A stretch of DNA of 64,000 nt, taken from contig CAVVKW010000004.1 in the NCBI GenBank assembly GCA_963749035.1, forward strand, positions 1,364,001-1,428,000, in the 5' to 3' direction. The notes under the pieces were generated by a model. The model worked only from the letters and a program-made list of their open reading frames with translations. It did not search any database and was not told the origin of the DNA. The position numbers and the translations under genes are program-made. This document shows, piece after piece, positions 23,638-32,718 of this stretch (its first letter is position 1; the number at the start of each line of letters is the position of its first letter). The stretch is from CAVVKW01 sp963749035. Lineage in GTDB: Bacteria > Verrucomicrobiota > Verrucomicrobiia > Chthoniobacterales > JAATET01.

Positions 23638-25356
23638 ATGTCCCGCGCCCTCTTCGGAATCCTCACCGCCACCGCCGCGGCCAACGTCACCGCTGTGCTG
23701 CTCGGCATCCTCTGCTCCGGCCTCGGACCCGTCACCGCTTGGATCTCGCTCATCGCCGGCCTCGGCGCCGGCGGCGTCACCGTCTGGCAAACGAGCGGCT
23801 CAGCGCCGCCGTCCGCCCGCCCGTCCCGCACCGAGTGGTTCGTCATCATCGCTTTCGTCCTCGCCTGCCTCCGTGCCTTTCTCTGGCTGATCTACCAAAA
23901 AAACGGCCGCTGGTTCGTCCTTTCCCCCTACAACCTCGGCGACCTCTCTCTCCACCTCGGCCTCATCAACTATCTCGCGTCGGGCGTCCCGTTCTGGCCC
24001 GACAGTCTCATTCTCATCGGCGACACCCTCCGCTACCCGATCGGCGCTGACCTTTTCAATTCCCTCCTGCTCCTCGCCGGCCTGCCGGCCGTCCAAGGCC
24101 TCGTTCTCGTCGGCTTCACCGGCGCGATCATCACCGGCTGCGCCCTCTGGCTCTGGGGTCGAGGGTTCGCCATTGCCGCTCTTCTCTTCAGCGGCGGCCT
24201 CGCTGCGTTCCTTCTCCTCGGCGGCGAGAATGGCTGGAAACCTCAGGATTTCCAGGCGGCCGCCGAATGGCCGTGGAAGAATTTTTTCCTCACCATGCTC
24301 ATCACCCAGCGCGGTCTGCTCTTCGCGCTCCCCACCGGCCTCCTGCTGCTCGCCGACTGGCGCGCTCGCTGGCTGACCAAGACCCCGACAGCCGCTCTCC
24401 CGACGTGGGCCGCCGTCCTCCTCTACGCGACGATGCCGCTCACGAACGTTCACACGTTCCTCTTCCTTAGCTTTGTCCTCCTCGGCATCTACCTGCTCGC
24501 GCCCCTCACAACCGACCGCCAGGCGACGCGGAAGTTCGTCGTCATTTCCGTTCTCCCCGCCACCGTCACCCTCGCCCTCGTCACCGGCCTCTTCTCCGCC
24601 GGGGGCGGCGTCCACTGGCAACCCGGCTGGCTGCAGGACGAAGAACCGGTCTGGTTTTGGATCCGAAATTTCGGACTCGTTCCGTTTCTCTGGATCGCCA
24701 CCTTGCTCGTCGCCGTCGTCCGCCGCGACCGCCGGGCGCTCGCGATCCTCGCCCCGGCGACGGCCTTCTTCCTCGTCTGCTGCTTCGTCTCGTTCGCCCC
24801 GTGGCCCTGGGACAACGTCAAACTCATGCTTTGGTGCTGGCTCGCCGCCGTTCCGTTCGTCTGGCAATTTATTCTCCGTCCTTTGCCTCTCATTGCCCGC
24901 GCTCCCATCCTCTTCGTGCTCTTCTTCAGCGGCGCAATCTCACTCTTGGGCGGACTCGACGGTCGGCACGGCTACAGCTTGATCCCCCGCGCTGATCTCG
25001 ACCGCGCCGCGTCCGCCCTTCGTCAACTCCCGCCCACCGCGCGCGTCGCCGTTTCACCCGACTACAACCACCCCGTCCTCATCGCGGGTCAGCCCGTCGT
25101 CACCGGTTACGAAGGACACCTCTGGAGTCACGGCCTCGACTACCGCGACAAGTCGGACGCGCTCGATGATTTGATGAACAAACGCCGCGGCTGGCGCGAG
25201 CAGGCGAAAAGCCTGGGAGTCGACTACCTCTACTGGGGAAAACCCGAGCGCCAGGCCTACGGCTACAACCAGAGCAAATGGAGAAGCGACCTCCCGATCG
25301 TCGTCCAAGGCGAAGGCTTCACCATCTACGACCTCCGCGAACCCGCGCAGGAATAG
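23638..25356 (+). CDS. Large polytopic membrane protein of unknown function
   Basis: This 572-aa protein has roughly 12-13 predicted membrane helices. The last 110 residues form a soluble domain (RADLDRAASALRQLPPTARVAVSPDYNHPVLIAGQPVVTGYEGHLWSHGLDYRDKSDALDDLMN). Loops with SPYNLGDLSLHLGLINYLASGVPFWPDS resemble the first periplasmic loop of GT-C-type glycosyltransferases, as does the general layout, but I do not recognise the family. It is directly downstream of the Agl23-like gene, suggesting a shared role in handling lipid-linked sugars (inference). Confidence 0.75.
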   Translation: MSRALFGILTATAAANVTAVLLGILCSGLGPVTAWISLIAGLGAGGVTVWQTSGSAPPSARPSRTEWFVIIAFVLACLRAFLWLIYQKNGRWFVLSPYNLGDLSLHLGLINYLASGVPFWPDSLILIGDTLRYPIGADLFNSLLLLAGLPAVQGLVLVGFTGAIITGCALWLWGRGFAIAALLFSGGLAAFLLLGGENGWKPQDFQAAAEWPWKNFFLTMLITQRGLLFALPTGLLLLADWRARWLTKTPTAALPTWAAVLLYATMPLTNVHTFLFLSFVLLGIYLLAPLTTDRQATRKFVVISVLPATVTLALVTGLFSAGGGVHWQPGWLQDEEPVWFWIRNFGLVPFLWIATLLVAVVRRDRRALAILAPATAFFLVCCFVSFAPWPWDNVKLMLWCWLAAVPFVWQFILRPLPLIARAPILFVLFFSGAISLLGGLDGRHGYSLIPRADLDRAASALRQLPPTARVAVSPDYNHPVLIAGQPVVTGYEGHLWSHGLDYRDKSDALDDLMNKRRGWREQAKSLGVDYLYWGKPERQAYGYNQSKWRSDLPIVVQGEGFTIYDLREPAQE

Positions 25357-25507
25357 CTTTCGTCGTCTCATCGATAGGCCAGTGCCATTCGCGGCCGGGA
25401 CCGATCAATGACGAACCCGCCCACTTCTCAAACGGTGTACTCAGACTCCAGGCACCGCCACCGCGCGACAATCAATCCTTTGCGACGCAAGCCGCACAGC
25501 AAAAAGA

Positions 25508-25533
25508 AATCCTAATAATCCCGTAAATCCTGT
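25508..25533. repeat. Repeat D array between convergent genes
   Basis: Three imperfect units (AATCCTAAT, AATCCCGTA, AATCCTGTCC) lie 8 bp before the stop of the YfgM-like gene on the opposite strand. The rest of the 184-bp convergent gap (25357-25540) shows nothing else that I recognise. Confidence 0.7.
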
Positions 25534-25540
25534 CCAACCC

Positions 25541-26245
25541 TCACTCCTCAACTGGAGGGGCATCTTCAACCGAAGCTTCCGCGTCAGACGAACCCGCCAC
25601 TCGCGCCAGCGACCGCAGCGAATCGAACACCTGCACCGCGCTCTGTCCCGCGACCGTGTTCGCGTATTGGTTTTCCAATTTCTGAAACGACCGCAGCGCC
25701 CCATTTCGATCGGCCGAGGAGAGTTCCAGCTCCGCCTTGAACAGCAACGCGGGTGCCGCCGTGAACGAGCTCGCGTTCGCATCGGCCACGCCCTGAAAAT
25801 CCGTCACGGCCTTCTCGACGTCACCGGCCAACGCAGCGTTCTCCGCCAACGCGATTCCTGCCAGCGGAGCAAACGGGTGATCTGGCTGCGAGTCGCGAAA
25901 TTCCTGAAGCACGGCGTTCGCCTCGTCCAGCTTCTCCTCCTCCCGCAGGGTCGCAGCCAGCAGCATCGCCGCGTTCCCAGCCACCACGGACGCGCCATGA
26001 TCGTCGATCACCGCGCGCAATTCCTCAGCCGACGTCGCCCCCGCCAACTGCTCCTCAGCCGCGATCCGCGCCGAGTGCGAGTAAGCCATCCACCCGAATA
26101 TCGCCAAGAGCCCGACGACGATCGCAAGCGCACCAGCGATGATGGCGACCTTGTATTTCGCCCAAAGAATCTCGAAGGAATCCGGACCGACGTCGTAAAT
26201 TGGTTCGTCGGTCGCAGCTGAAGCAGGGGTTGGTTCGTTTGCCAT
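25541..26245 (-). CDS. YfgM-like membrane-anchored TPR protein
   Basis: This 234-aa protein has a cytoplasmic N-terminus of about 33 residues, one membrane helix (about residues 34-55, VAIIAGALAIVVGLLAIFGWMAY), and a periplasmic TPR-like helical domain. That matches the TPR_21/YfgM layout. In enterobacteria YfgM works with the SecYEG-PpiD chaperone system and regulates RcsB. Acidic tail residues (DAEASVEDAPPVEE) are typical of the disordered end. The stop lies 5 bp from cysK upstream on the same strand, so the two genes probably share a transcript. Confidence 0.8.
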   Translation of the reverse strand: MANEPTPASAATDEPIYDVGPDSFEILWAKYKVAIIAGALAIVVGLLAIFGWMAYSHSARIAAEEQLAGATSAEELRAVIDDHGASVVAGNAAMLLAATLREEEKLDEANAVLQEFRDSQPDHPFAPLAGIALAENAALAGDVEKAVTDFQGVADANASSFTAAPALLFKAELELSSADRNGALRSFQKLENQYANTVAGQSAVQVFDSLRSLARVAGSSDAEASVEDAPPVEE

Positions 26246-26249
26246 AAAA

Positions 26250-27218
26250 TTATCCTCCGGAGACTTCCGCCCGGGCTTCTTCGGCCAGCGGGGTGCTCAA
26301 ATACCGCTCACCGGTCGAGCAGGCTACCGTGACGATCAGCTTGCCCGCGTTCTCCGGACGTTTGGCCAGCTCGACCGCCGCGTGCACGTTGGCACCCGAG
26401 CTGATCCCGGCCAACATCCCCTCCTCCTTCGACAAACGCCGTGCCATCGCGAAGGCGTCGTCGTTACTGACCTGCACGACCTCGTCGACGATGTCCAGGT
26501 GCAGGTTGTTCGGCACAAATCCCGCCCCGGCACCCTGAATCTTGTGCGGCCCAGGCTTCAAAGTCTCACCCGCCCGGGTCTGCGTGATCACCGGCGAATC
26601 CTTCGGCTCGACCGCCACCGCCACGAAGCTCGGCTTACGCTGTTTCAAGACTTCCGCCACGCCCGTGATCGTTCCGCCCGTCCCCACCGCCGCAACCAGC
26701 ATGTCGATCGCCCCGTCGGTGTCCTCCCACAATTCCTCCGCCGTCGTCCTCTGGTGAATTGCCGGATTGGCCGGATTGTTAAACTGCTGCGGCATCCACG
26801 CGTTCGGCGTCTCCTCGACGATCGCTTCCGCCTTCGCAATGGCCCCCTTCATCCCCTCCGGACCGGGCGTCAGCACCAACTTCGCACCCAGCATCGCCAG
26901 CAAGGTCCGACGCTCGACGCTCATCGTTTCCGGCATGGTCAAAATCAACTTGTAGCCCTTCGACGCCGCGACGAACGCCAGCGCGATCCCCGTATTCCCA
27001 CTCGTCGGCTCGACGATCACGGTATCAGGCTTGAGCACACCCCGCTCCTCCGCATCCTCGATCATCGCCATCCCGATTCGATCCTTCACGCTGCCCAGCG
27101 GGTTGAAAAACTCACACTTCACGGCAATGGTCGCCGGAAGGCCTTCGGTGATGTGATTGAGTCGAACGAGCGGCGTGCGACCGACCGTTTCCACGATGTT
27201 GTTGTAAATTTTGCCCAT
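26250..27218 (-). CDS. cysK: Cysteine synthase (O-acetylserine sulfhydrylase)
   Basis: This 322-aa PLP enzyme of fold type II starts at ATG 27218 (MGKIYNNIVETVGRTPLVRL). The PLP lysine is in GSVKDRIGMAM. The PLP phosphate and substrate loops are EPTSGNTGIALAF and the Gly-rich AAVGTGGTITGV. AGISSGANVHAA is the serine that contacts the pyridine ring. The product makes cysteine from O-acetylserine and sulfide. The in-frame ATG at 27245 is also possible. It is divergent from the pterin dehydratase gene over 80 bp. Confidence 0.96.
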   Translation of the reverse strand: MGKIYNNIVETVGRTPLVRLNHITEGLPATIAVKCEFFNPLGSVKDRIGMAMIEDAEERGVLKPDTVIVEPTSGNTGIALAFVAASKGYKLILTMPETMSVERRTLLAMLGAKLVLTPGPEGMKGAIAKAEAIVEETPNAWMPQQFNNPANPAIHQRTTAEELWEDTDGAIDMLVAAVGTGGTITGVAEVLKQRKPSFVAVAVEPKDSPVITQTRAGETLKPGPHKIQGAGAGFVPNNLHLDIVDEVVQVSNDDAFAMARRLSKEEGMLAGISSGANVHAAVELAKRPENAGKLIVTVACSTGERYLSTPLAEEARAEVSGG

Positions 27219-27298
27219 GAAATTCGTCGGGTTGAGGAGCGGCAAAACTACCGAAGGCCACTTGGCAGAGCAAAATAAATCTCCTAGCGTCCCGTTCC

Positions 27299-27580
27299 AT
27301 GGCCGCTCTCCTCCCCGAAACCGAAATTTCCCAACGACTCGACTCGCTTTCCGGCTGGACCCGCGACGGCGACGCCATCACCGCGACCTTCGAATTCAAG
27401 GGCTTCGCCGGCGCGATGGAATTTGTCAACGAAGTCGCCGACCTCGCCGAGGACGCCAACCACCACCCCGACGTCGACATCCGCTGGAACAAAGTCACCC
27501 TGACCCTCAGCACCCACAGTTCTGGAGGCCTCACCGAAAACGACACCGACCTCGCCGCCAAGATCAACGAACTCCGGTAA
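27299..27580 (+). CDS. 4a-hydroxytetrahydrobiopterin dehydratase (PCD/DCoH)
   Basis: This 93-aa protein has the complete family signature: LPETEISQRLDSLSGWTRDGDAITATFEFKGF, EDANHHPDVDIRWNKVTLTLSTHSSGGLTENDTDLAAKI. The HHPD motif holds the catalytic histidines. It recycles oxidised pterin cofactors, usually partnering phenylalanine hydroxylase; no hydroxylase is in this window. It is convergent with the RND pump gene. The 130-bp gap holds an octamer C array and a related CTCTGCGC-type run. Confidence 0.95.
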   Translation: MAALLPETEISQRLDSLSGWTRDGDAITATFEFKGFAGAMEFVNEVADLAEDANHHPDVDIRWNKVTLTLSTHSSGGLTENDTDLAAKINELR

Positions 27581-27606
27581 GCTCGCGCAAGTCGGCCCAG
27601 CTGATA

Positions 27607-27688
27607 TCTCTGCCTCTCCCTGCCTCTCTGCGCCTCTGCGCGAGACCCCGTCGTCTCATCCTGCTTCGCGTTTTCGCGTCTGCGCGTG
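27607..27688 (+). repeat. Octamer C array and related CTCTGC(GC) run between convergent genes
   Basis: 27607-27645 holds repeated CTCTGCCTCTC/CTCTGCGCCTCTGCGCGAG. 27664-27688 reads CTTCGCGTTTTCGCGTCTGCGCGTG, a degraded copy of the octamer at 7503-7527 and 43840-43864. Together they occupy most of the gap between the pterin dehydratase and RND pump stops. Confidence 0.7.
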
Positions 27689-27710
27689 AACCTTTCTCCC
27701 TCCGCATGAG

Positions 27711-30700
27711 CTAAGACGCCTTCGGGACCGGCTCGCCCGGCGGCGGCAATTCCGGCCCTTGCCCGCGCTTCTTCCGCTTCTCGGCCAACTTCTCGACGAC
27801 GTAAAACGCCACCGGCACCAGGAAAATCCCGATCAACGTCGACGCCAGCATCCCGCCGATCACCGCCGTTCCCAAAATCCGCCGCGACACCGCGCCCGAT
27901 CCCACCGCGATCCACAGCGGCACGCAGCCCAGAATGAACGCGAACGCCGTCATCAAGATCGGCCGCAATCTCAGCCTCGCACCCGCCAACGCCGCGTCGT
28001 AAACCGACTTCCCTTTCTCCAGTTCGGCCTTCGCAAATTCCACGATCAGAATCGCGTTCTTCGCGCTCAACCCAATCAGCATCACGAGGCCGATCTGCGT
28101 GTAAACGTCGTTCTCGTAAAACCCATTCTGGAACCGCCGCAGCAACAACGCCGCAAACGCGCCAAAAACCGCCACCGGCGTCGCCATCAAAACCGAGAAC
28201 GGCAGACTCCAGCTCTCGTATTGCGCCGCCATGATCAAAAATACGAACAGCAACGACAACGCGAAGATCACCCCCGGCGACACGCCTTCCGCCGCCTGCT
28301 TCTCCTGAAACGACATCCCCGAATAGTCGTAACCCATTTCTTTCGGCATCGTCTCCGCAAAGACCTCCTCGAGCGCCGTCATCGCCTGCCCGCTGCTGTA
28401 ACCCTCCGTCGCCGTCGCGTTGATCTGCGCCGACCGATACATGTTGTAGCGCATCGTGAACTCCGGCCCCGTCCTCTGCTCGACACTCACCAGCGCGCTC
28501 AACGGCACCGGCTCCCCGTCCGAATTCCGCACGTAAAACAATCCGAGATTTTCGATCGAATTCCTAAAATCCCCGTCCGCCGCCAGATACACCTGCCACT
28601 GCAATCCGAAGCGGTTGAAGTAATTGATGAACACACCCCCCAGAAACGCCTGCAGCGTCTGGTAAACGTCCTCGATCTGCACCCCCTGCTTCAGCACCTT
28701 CTGCACGTCGACGTCGACCCCGAGCTGCGGCACGGACGGCAGCAACGTCGTCGTCACCCGCTGCAGCTCGGGCCGTTTCTCCGCGGCTTCGATAAACGTT
28801 TGCGTCTGCTCAGCCAGAAACTCGACCGACCCTCCCGACCGATCCTCGAGGATGAAAGTCGCCCCGCCCGACGTTCCAATTCCGGGAATCGCCGGCGGCG
28901 GAAACGCAAACGCCATCGCGCTCGGAATCTGCGAAAACTCCCGGTTCAAATGCTTCAGAATCGCCGGGACCTGGGTCTCGGGAGTGTGCCGCTCGCTCCA
29001 TTCCTCCAGCGTAATGAAGAAAAACGCGCTGTAGGTCATCGTGACCTGACTCATCAGATCGTATCCCAAAACCGTCGTCACCGAGTCGACGCCATCGGTC
29101 GCTTCGATGATCTTTTCCAGCTCCGTCGCCACCTCGCCGGTCCGTTGCAACGACGACGCGTTCGGCAGCTGCGCCAACCCAAAGACGTATCCCTGATCGT
29201 CGTTCGGAATGAAGCCCGGCGGCAGCTTCCAGCCCATGAACACCGTCCCGGCGACCAGCAAAAGCAGTCCCAACAACGTCAACACGCACTTGCGGATCAA
29301 GAGTCCCGACGTCTTCACGTAACCATCCGTCGCCCGTCCAAACATCCGGTTAAACCAACCAAAGAACCTCGCCAGCAACCCGTTCGATTCTTTCTTCGGC
29401 TTCAGCAACATCGCTGCCAAGGCCGGGCTCAAGGTCAGCGCGTTAAACGCCGAGATCGCCACCGAGATCGCGATCGTCACCGCAAACTGCTGATACATCT
29501 CACCCGTGATCCCCGGGATGAAGATCGTCGGCACAAACACCGCGATCATCACCAGCGCAATGGCCACCACCGGCCCCTGCACCTCTTCCATTGCCTTGAA
29601 CGAAGCCTCGCGAGGCGTGAGCCCCTTCTCAATGTGCTGCTCCACGGCCTCGACCACGACAATGGCGTCATCCACCACCAACCCGATCGCCAGCACCAAG
29701 CCGAACATCGACAGCGTGTTCACCGAGAACCCAAACAACGGAAAAAACGCGAACGTTCCGATCAACGACACCGGCACCGCGATCAGCGGAATCAACGTCG
29801 CCCGCCACCCCTGCAAAAAGATGAACACCACGATGATCACCAAAACGATCGCCTCGAAGAGCGTCTTGACGATGTCGCGCATGCTCTCCGTCACCGCCAA
29901 CGTGGTGTCGAGCGCGACGTCGTATTCCAAATCTTCCGGGAATCTCTCCGCCGCCGTCGCCATGATCTTCCGCGCCGCCGCCGCCGCGTCCAAGGCGTTT
30001 GACCCCGCCTGCTGATACAACGCGATCACCGCCGAAGGCTGACCGTTAAACCGCCCCTGAATCGCGTAATTCTGGGCGCCAAGCTCGATCCGCGCGACGT
30101 CACCCAATGTCACGTTGGACCCATCGGGATTCTCGCGGATCACGATCCCGCCGAACTCCTCCTCCGTCACCAACCGCCCCTGCGCGATCACCGAATACGT
30201 GAATTCCTGCCCCTGCGGCACCGGCGACCCGCCGATCTGGCCGGCCGGATTCACGGTATTCTGCGCGTTCACCGCGCTCAGGATTTCCTTCACCGTGATG
30301 TTTAACTTCGCCAACGCGTCGGGCCGCACCCAGAAACGCATCGCGTATTGCCCGGCACCGAAAACGTTCACGTTACCGACGCCGTTCACCCGCGCCAGGT
30401 CGTTCGTCAGATTGATGTAGGAGTAGTTCGCCAGAAACGTCGCGTCGAACGTCCCCTTCGGCGAATAGAGCGCGAAGACCAACAACGGAGCCGACGTTGC
30501 CTGATTCACCGTCACGCCGAAATTCCTCACGTCCGTCGGCAACTGCGAACTCGCCTGCCCCTGCCGCATCTGGGTCAAAATCTGATCCGTCGTGCTGTCC
30601 GTCTCCACGCCGAAGAACACGTTCAGGGTCATCTGACCGTTGTTCGCGTTCACGGAATACATGTATTCCATGTCTTGAACGCCATTGACCTGCTGCTCGA

Positions 30701-30893
30701 TCGGCGTCGCGACCGACTGCTCGACCGTCAACGCATCCGCACCGACGTAAGTCGTCGCCACCTGAATCTGCGGCGGCACGATGTTCGGGAATTGCGCAAT
30801 CGGCAGCCCGACCAGACTCACCAACCCGATGATCACGAGGATGATCGAGATGACGATCGCGACGATCGGCCGATTGATGAAAAATTTCGACAT
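27711..30893 (-). CDS. RND efflux pump inner-membrane transporter (HAE1/AcrB-like)
   Basis: This 1060-aa transporter has N-terminal FFINRPIVAIVISIILVIIGLVSL, typical of HAE1-family RND pumps. The proton-relay aspartates are in GLVVDDAIVVVEAVE (helix 4) and the Lys is in LSAKNAILIVEFAK (helix 10). LFVFLIMAAQYESWSLPF is the usual helix 8-9 region. It exports drugs or toxic hydrophobic compounds from the periplasm using proton flow. It overlaps the adaptor gene start-stop by ATGA. No TolC-type outer-membrane channel is encoded in this window, so it must use one from elsewhere. Confidence 0.95.
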   Translation of the reverse strand: MSKFFINRPIVAIVISIILVIIGLVSLVGLPIAQFPNIVPPQIQVATTYVGADALTVEQSVATPIEQQVNGVQDMEYMYSVNANNGQMTLNVFFGVETDSTTDQILTQMRQGQASSQLPTDVRNFGVTVNQATSAPLLVFALYSPKGTFDATFLANYSYINLTNDLARVNGVGNVNVFGAGQYAMRFWVRPDALAKLNITVKEILSAVNAQNTVNPAGQIGGSPVPQGQEFTYSVIAQGRLVTEEEFGGIVIRENPDGSNVTLGDVARIELGAQNYAIQGRFNGQPSAVIALYQQAGSNALDAAAAARKIMATAAERFPEDLEYDVALDTTLAVTESMRDIVKTLFEAIVLVIIVVFIFLQGWRATLIPLIAVPVSLIGTFAFFPLFGFSVNTLSMFGLVLAIGLVVDDAIVVVEAVEQHIEKGLTPREASFKAMEEVQGPVVAIALVMIAVFVPTIFIPGITGEMYQQFAVTIAISVAISAFNALTLSPALAAMLLKPKKESNGLLARFFGWFNRMFGRATDGYVKTSGLLIRKCVLTLLGLLLLVAGTVFMGWKLPPGFIPNDDQGYVFGLAQLPNASSLQRTGEVATELEKIIEATDGVDSVTTVLGYDLMSQVTMTYSAFFFITLEEWSERHTPETQVPAILKHLNREFSQIPSAMAFAFPPPAIPGIGTSGGATFILEDRSGGSVEFLAEQTQTFIEAAEKRPELQRVTTTLLPSVPQLGVDVDVQKVLKQGVQIEDVYQTLQAFLGGVFINYFNRFGLQWQVYLAADGDFRNSIENLGLFYVRNSDGEPVPLSALVSVEQRTGPEFTMRYNMYRSAQINATATEGYSSGQAMTALEEVFAETMPKEMGYDYSGMSFQEKQAAEGVSPGVIFALSLLFVFLIMAAQYESWSLPFSVLMATPVAVFGAFAALLLRRFQNGFYENDVYTQIGLVMLIGLSAKNAILIVEFAKAELEKGKSVYDAALAGARLRLRPILMTAFAFILGCVPLWIAVGSGAVSRRILGTAVIGGMLASTLIGIFLVPVAFYVVEKLAEKRKKRGQGPELPPPGEPVPKAS

Positions 30894-32266
30894 CAGTTCG
30901 CCGTCGCGGGTGTCGTCTCGGACTCAGGCGTCGAAGCCGCCTCCGGCAACGGAGAACCATCCGGCGTCGCCGCCGCACCATCCGGCGTCGCTGTCGCGAC
31001 CGGCCCCGGCGTATCCGCGGCCACGCCTCCTCCCGGCTCGGGCGTCGTGTCCGGCGTCAGCGTCGTGTCGCCGGTCGGCTTCCCGTCCGCGGGCTGGATC
31101 GAATCCTTTTCCGCCTCATCCATCTCATAGGGCGCCGTGCGCACCACCGCGCCATCCTTCAATTTCTGCAGCCCCTCGACCACGATCACGTCGCCAGCCT
31201 TCAAGCCCTCCTCGACCACCTGCAGACTTCCGATCGTCCGACCCACCGTGACCGGCGTCATCGTCACCTTGTTTCCATCGCCGAGCAACCCCACCCGGCT
31301 GATCCCCTGCAAATCCCCGATCGCCCTCTGCGGGACCGCGACTCCGTCTGGCAAGACCTGCGTCACCGCCGTCACCAGCCCAAATTGACCCGGCCGCAGC
31401 AAATTGCCCGGGTTCGGAAAGATCCCCTGCAACGAGAGCGAACCCGTCCCGACGTTCACCGTGCTGTTCACCGCCGTCAGTTCGCCCAACTTCGGATAAA
31501 CGAGACCGTTCACCAGCGTCAACGTCAGCTCCGTCATCCCCTTCTGGCCGTCGGGCTTCCCGATCGGAGACTTCGACGGATCGTCGAAGAATTGCTTGAT
31601 GAAACTAATGTATTCCTGCTCCGCCGCCGAGAAATTCACCTTGATCGGATCCACCGTCGTCACCGTCGCCAAGACCCCCGTCGACGGGCCGACCAGATCA
31701 CCGACCTGAGCCGTCGCGATGCTCGAAACGCCGTCGATCGGAGACTCGACCTCCGTGAAGTTCAGGTTGAGCTGCGCGGACTCGACCGCCGCCGTCGCCG
31801 ACTCTTCCGCCGCCTTGCTCGCCTCGTATTGCTGAAGCGTATCGTCGTATTGCTGCCGACTGATCACCTGCTTCTTGTAGAGTTCGGCCGACCGGTCCGC
31901 GTTCAGTTTGTCCTTCGTCAACTGCGCCTGCGCCTGCGCCTGACTGCCCTTGGCTTGATCCAACGACGCTTGAAAGGGCCGCGGATCGATTTTGAAAAGC
32001 ACGTCTCCCTTTTTGACGAGCGACCCGTTCTGATAAACTTGCTCCAGGAGATAACCGCTGACCTGCGCACTGATCGCCGCGTTCACGTCCCCGTCCAGCG
32101 TCCCGACCCAGGTGTGCGTCAACGGGATCCGCTGTCCCTCCACCGTCATCACCTGCACGAGCGGTGGTGGCGGCGCGGCACCTTCCTTTTTCTCGTCACA
32201 ACCCACGACCGCAATCACCGCGGGAAGCAGCCATACTCGATGCCAAATCCGTAGAAACTGCCTCAT
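30893..32266 (-). CDS. RND efflux periplasmic adaptor (membrane fusion) lipoprotein
   Basis: This 457-aa protein starts at ATG 32266. The lipobox in LLPAVIAVVGC (Cys about residue 21) predicts lipid anchoring. Domains in order are barrel-sandwich hybrid (HTWVGTLDGDVNAAISAQVSGYLLEQVYQNGSLVKKGDVLFKIDPRPF), helical hairpin (residues about 105-170), second lipoyl half and beta-barrel with membrane-proximal domain. A long C-terminal tail of about 70 residues is rich in Thr, Pro, Asp and Ala (for example DTTPEPGGGVAADTPGPVATA). That disordered tail is unusual for AcrA-type adaptors. It is translationally coupled to the transporter gene. Confidence 0.93.
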   Translation of the reverse strand: MRQFLRIWHRVWLLPAVIAVVGCDEKKEGAAPPPPLVQVMTVEGQRIPLTHTWVGTLDGDVNAAISAQVSGYLLEQVYQNGSLVKKGDVLFKIDPRPFQASLDQAKGSQAQAQAQLTKDKLNADRSAELYKKQVISRQQYDDTLQQYEASKAAEESATAAVESAQLNLNFTEVESPIDGVSSIATAQVGDLVGPSTGVLATVTTVDPIKVNFSAAEQEYISFIKQFFDDPSKSPIGKPDGQKGMTELTLTLVNGLVYPKLGELTAVNSTVNVGTGSLSLQGIFPNPGNLLRPGQFGLVTAVTQVLPDGVAVPQRAIGDLQGISRVGLLGDGNKVTMTPVTVGRTIGSLQVVEEGLKAGDVIVVEGLQKLKDGAVVRTAPYEMDEAEKDSIQPADGKPTGDTTLTPDTTPEPGGGVAADTPGPVATATPDGAAATPDGSPLPEAASTPESETTPATAN

Positions 32267-32718
32267 CACGCGATAGGTTCTAGCCACCCGCCGCGTTCCG
32301 ACAACCGAAAAAGCGGGAAGAGATCCACGGATGGAATCGAAGCACCGCAAATTCTCGCCGCGAGCAAATCAGATAATGATTCCCCGCCTCCTTCCCCTTC
32401 GCCTTCGACTCAGTCCCAACGGCCACCACTCGAAAGCAATCCATCCGAGATCCACGACCAGATTCGACTTCGAAGCCACCACCAGTCCCGAGAAAAAAAC
32501 CTGACCAACGGCGTTTTCATTTTCGGCTCGGCCAAACTCACCGACCAGACCCTCTCGGCACGGAAATCGCTGTATTCGGACGTCATAACGAACGTCCACT
32601 AGACATCCGACCAAGTCATCAAATACCGAATTCCCCCCCCGGCACCGGCCGCCATCACGCTCCGGTCGCATTCCAGATTGGATCTTCGATCCATTCCCGT
32701 CGCATTCTTGCCTGAACC
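32267..32718. other. 452-bp divergent intergenic region between RND operon and secreted protease
   Basis: This is the longest gene-free stretch in the window. It must hold the promoters for two divergent units (adaptor at 32266, protease at 32719). It contains ATTATCTGATTTGCTC (minus strand, about 32360-32385), AT-rich by local standards. A run of C8 lies near 32632. I see no tandem heptamer or octamer array, tRNA, or clear operator. A 140-codon open frame on the minus strand (32369-32791) overlaps the protease start, has no recognisable domain and is probably chance. Confidence 0.6.
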
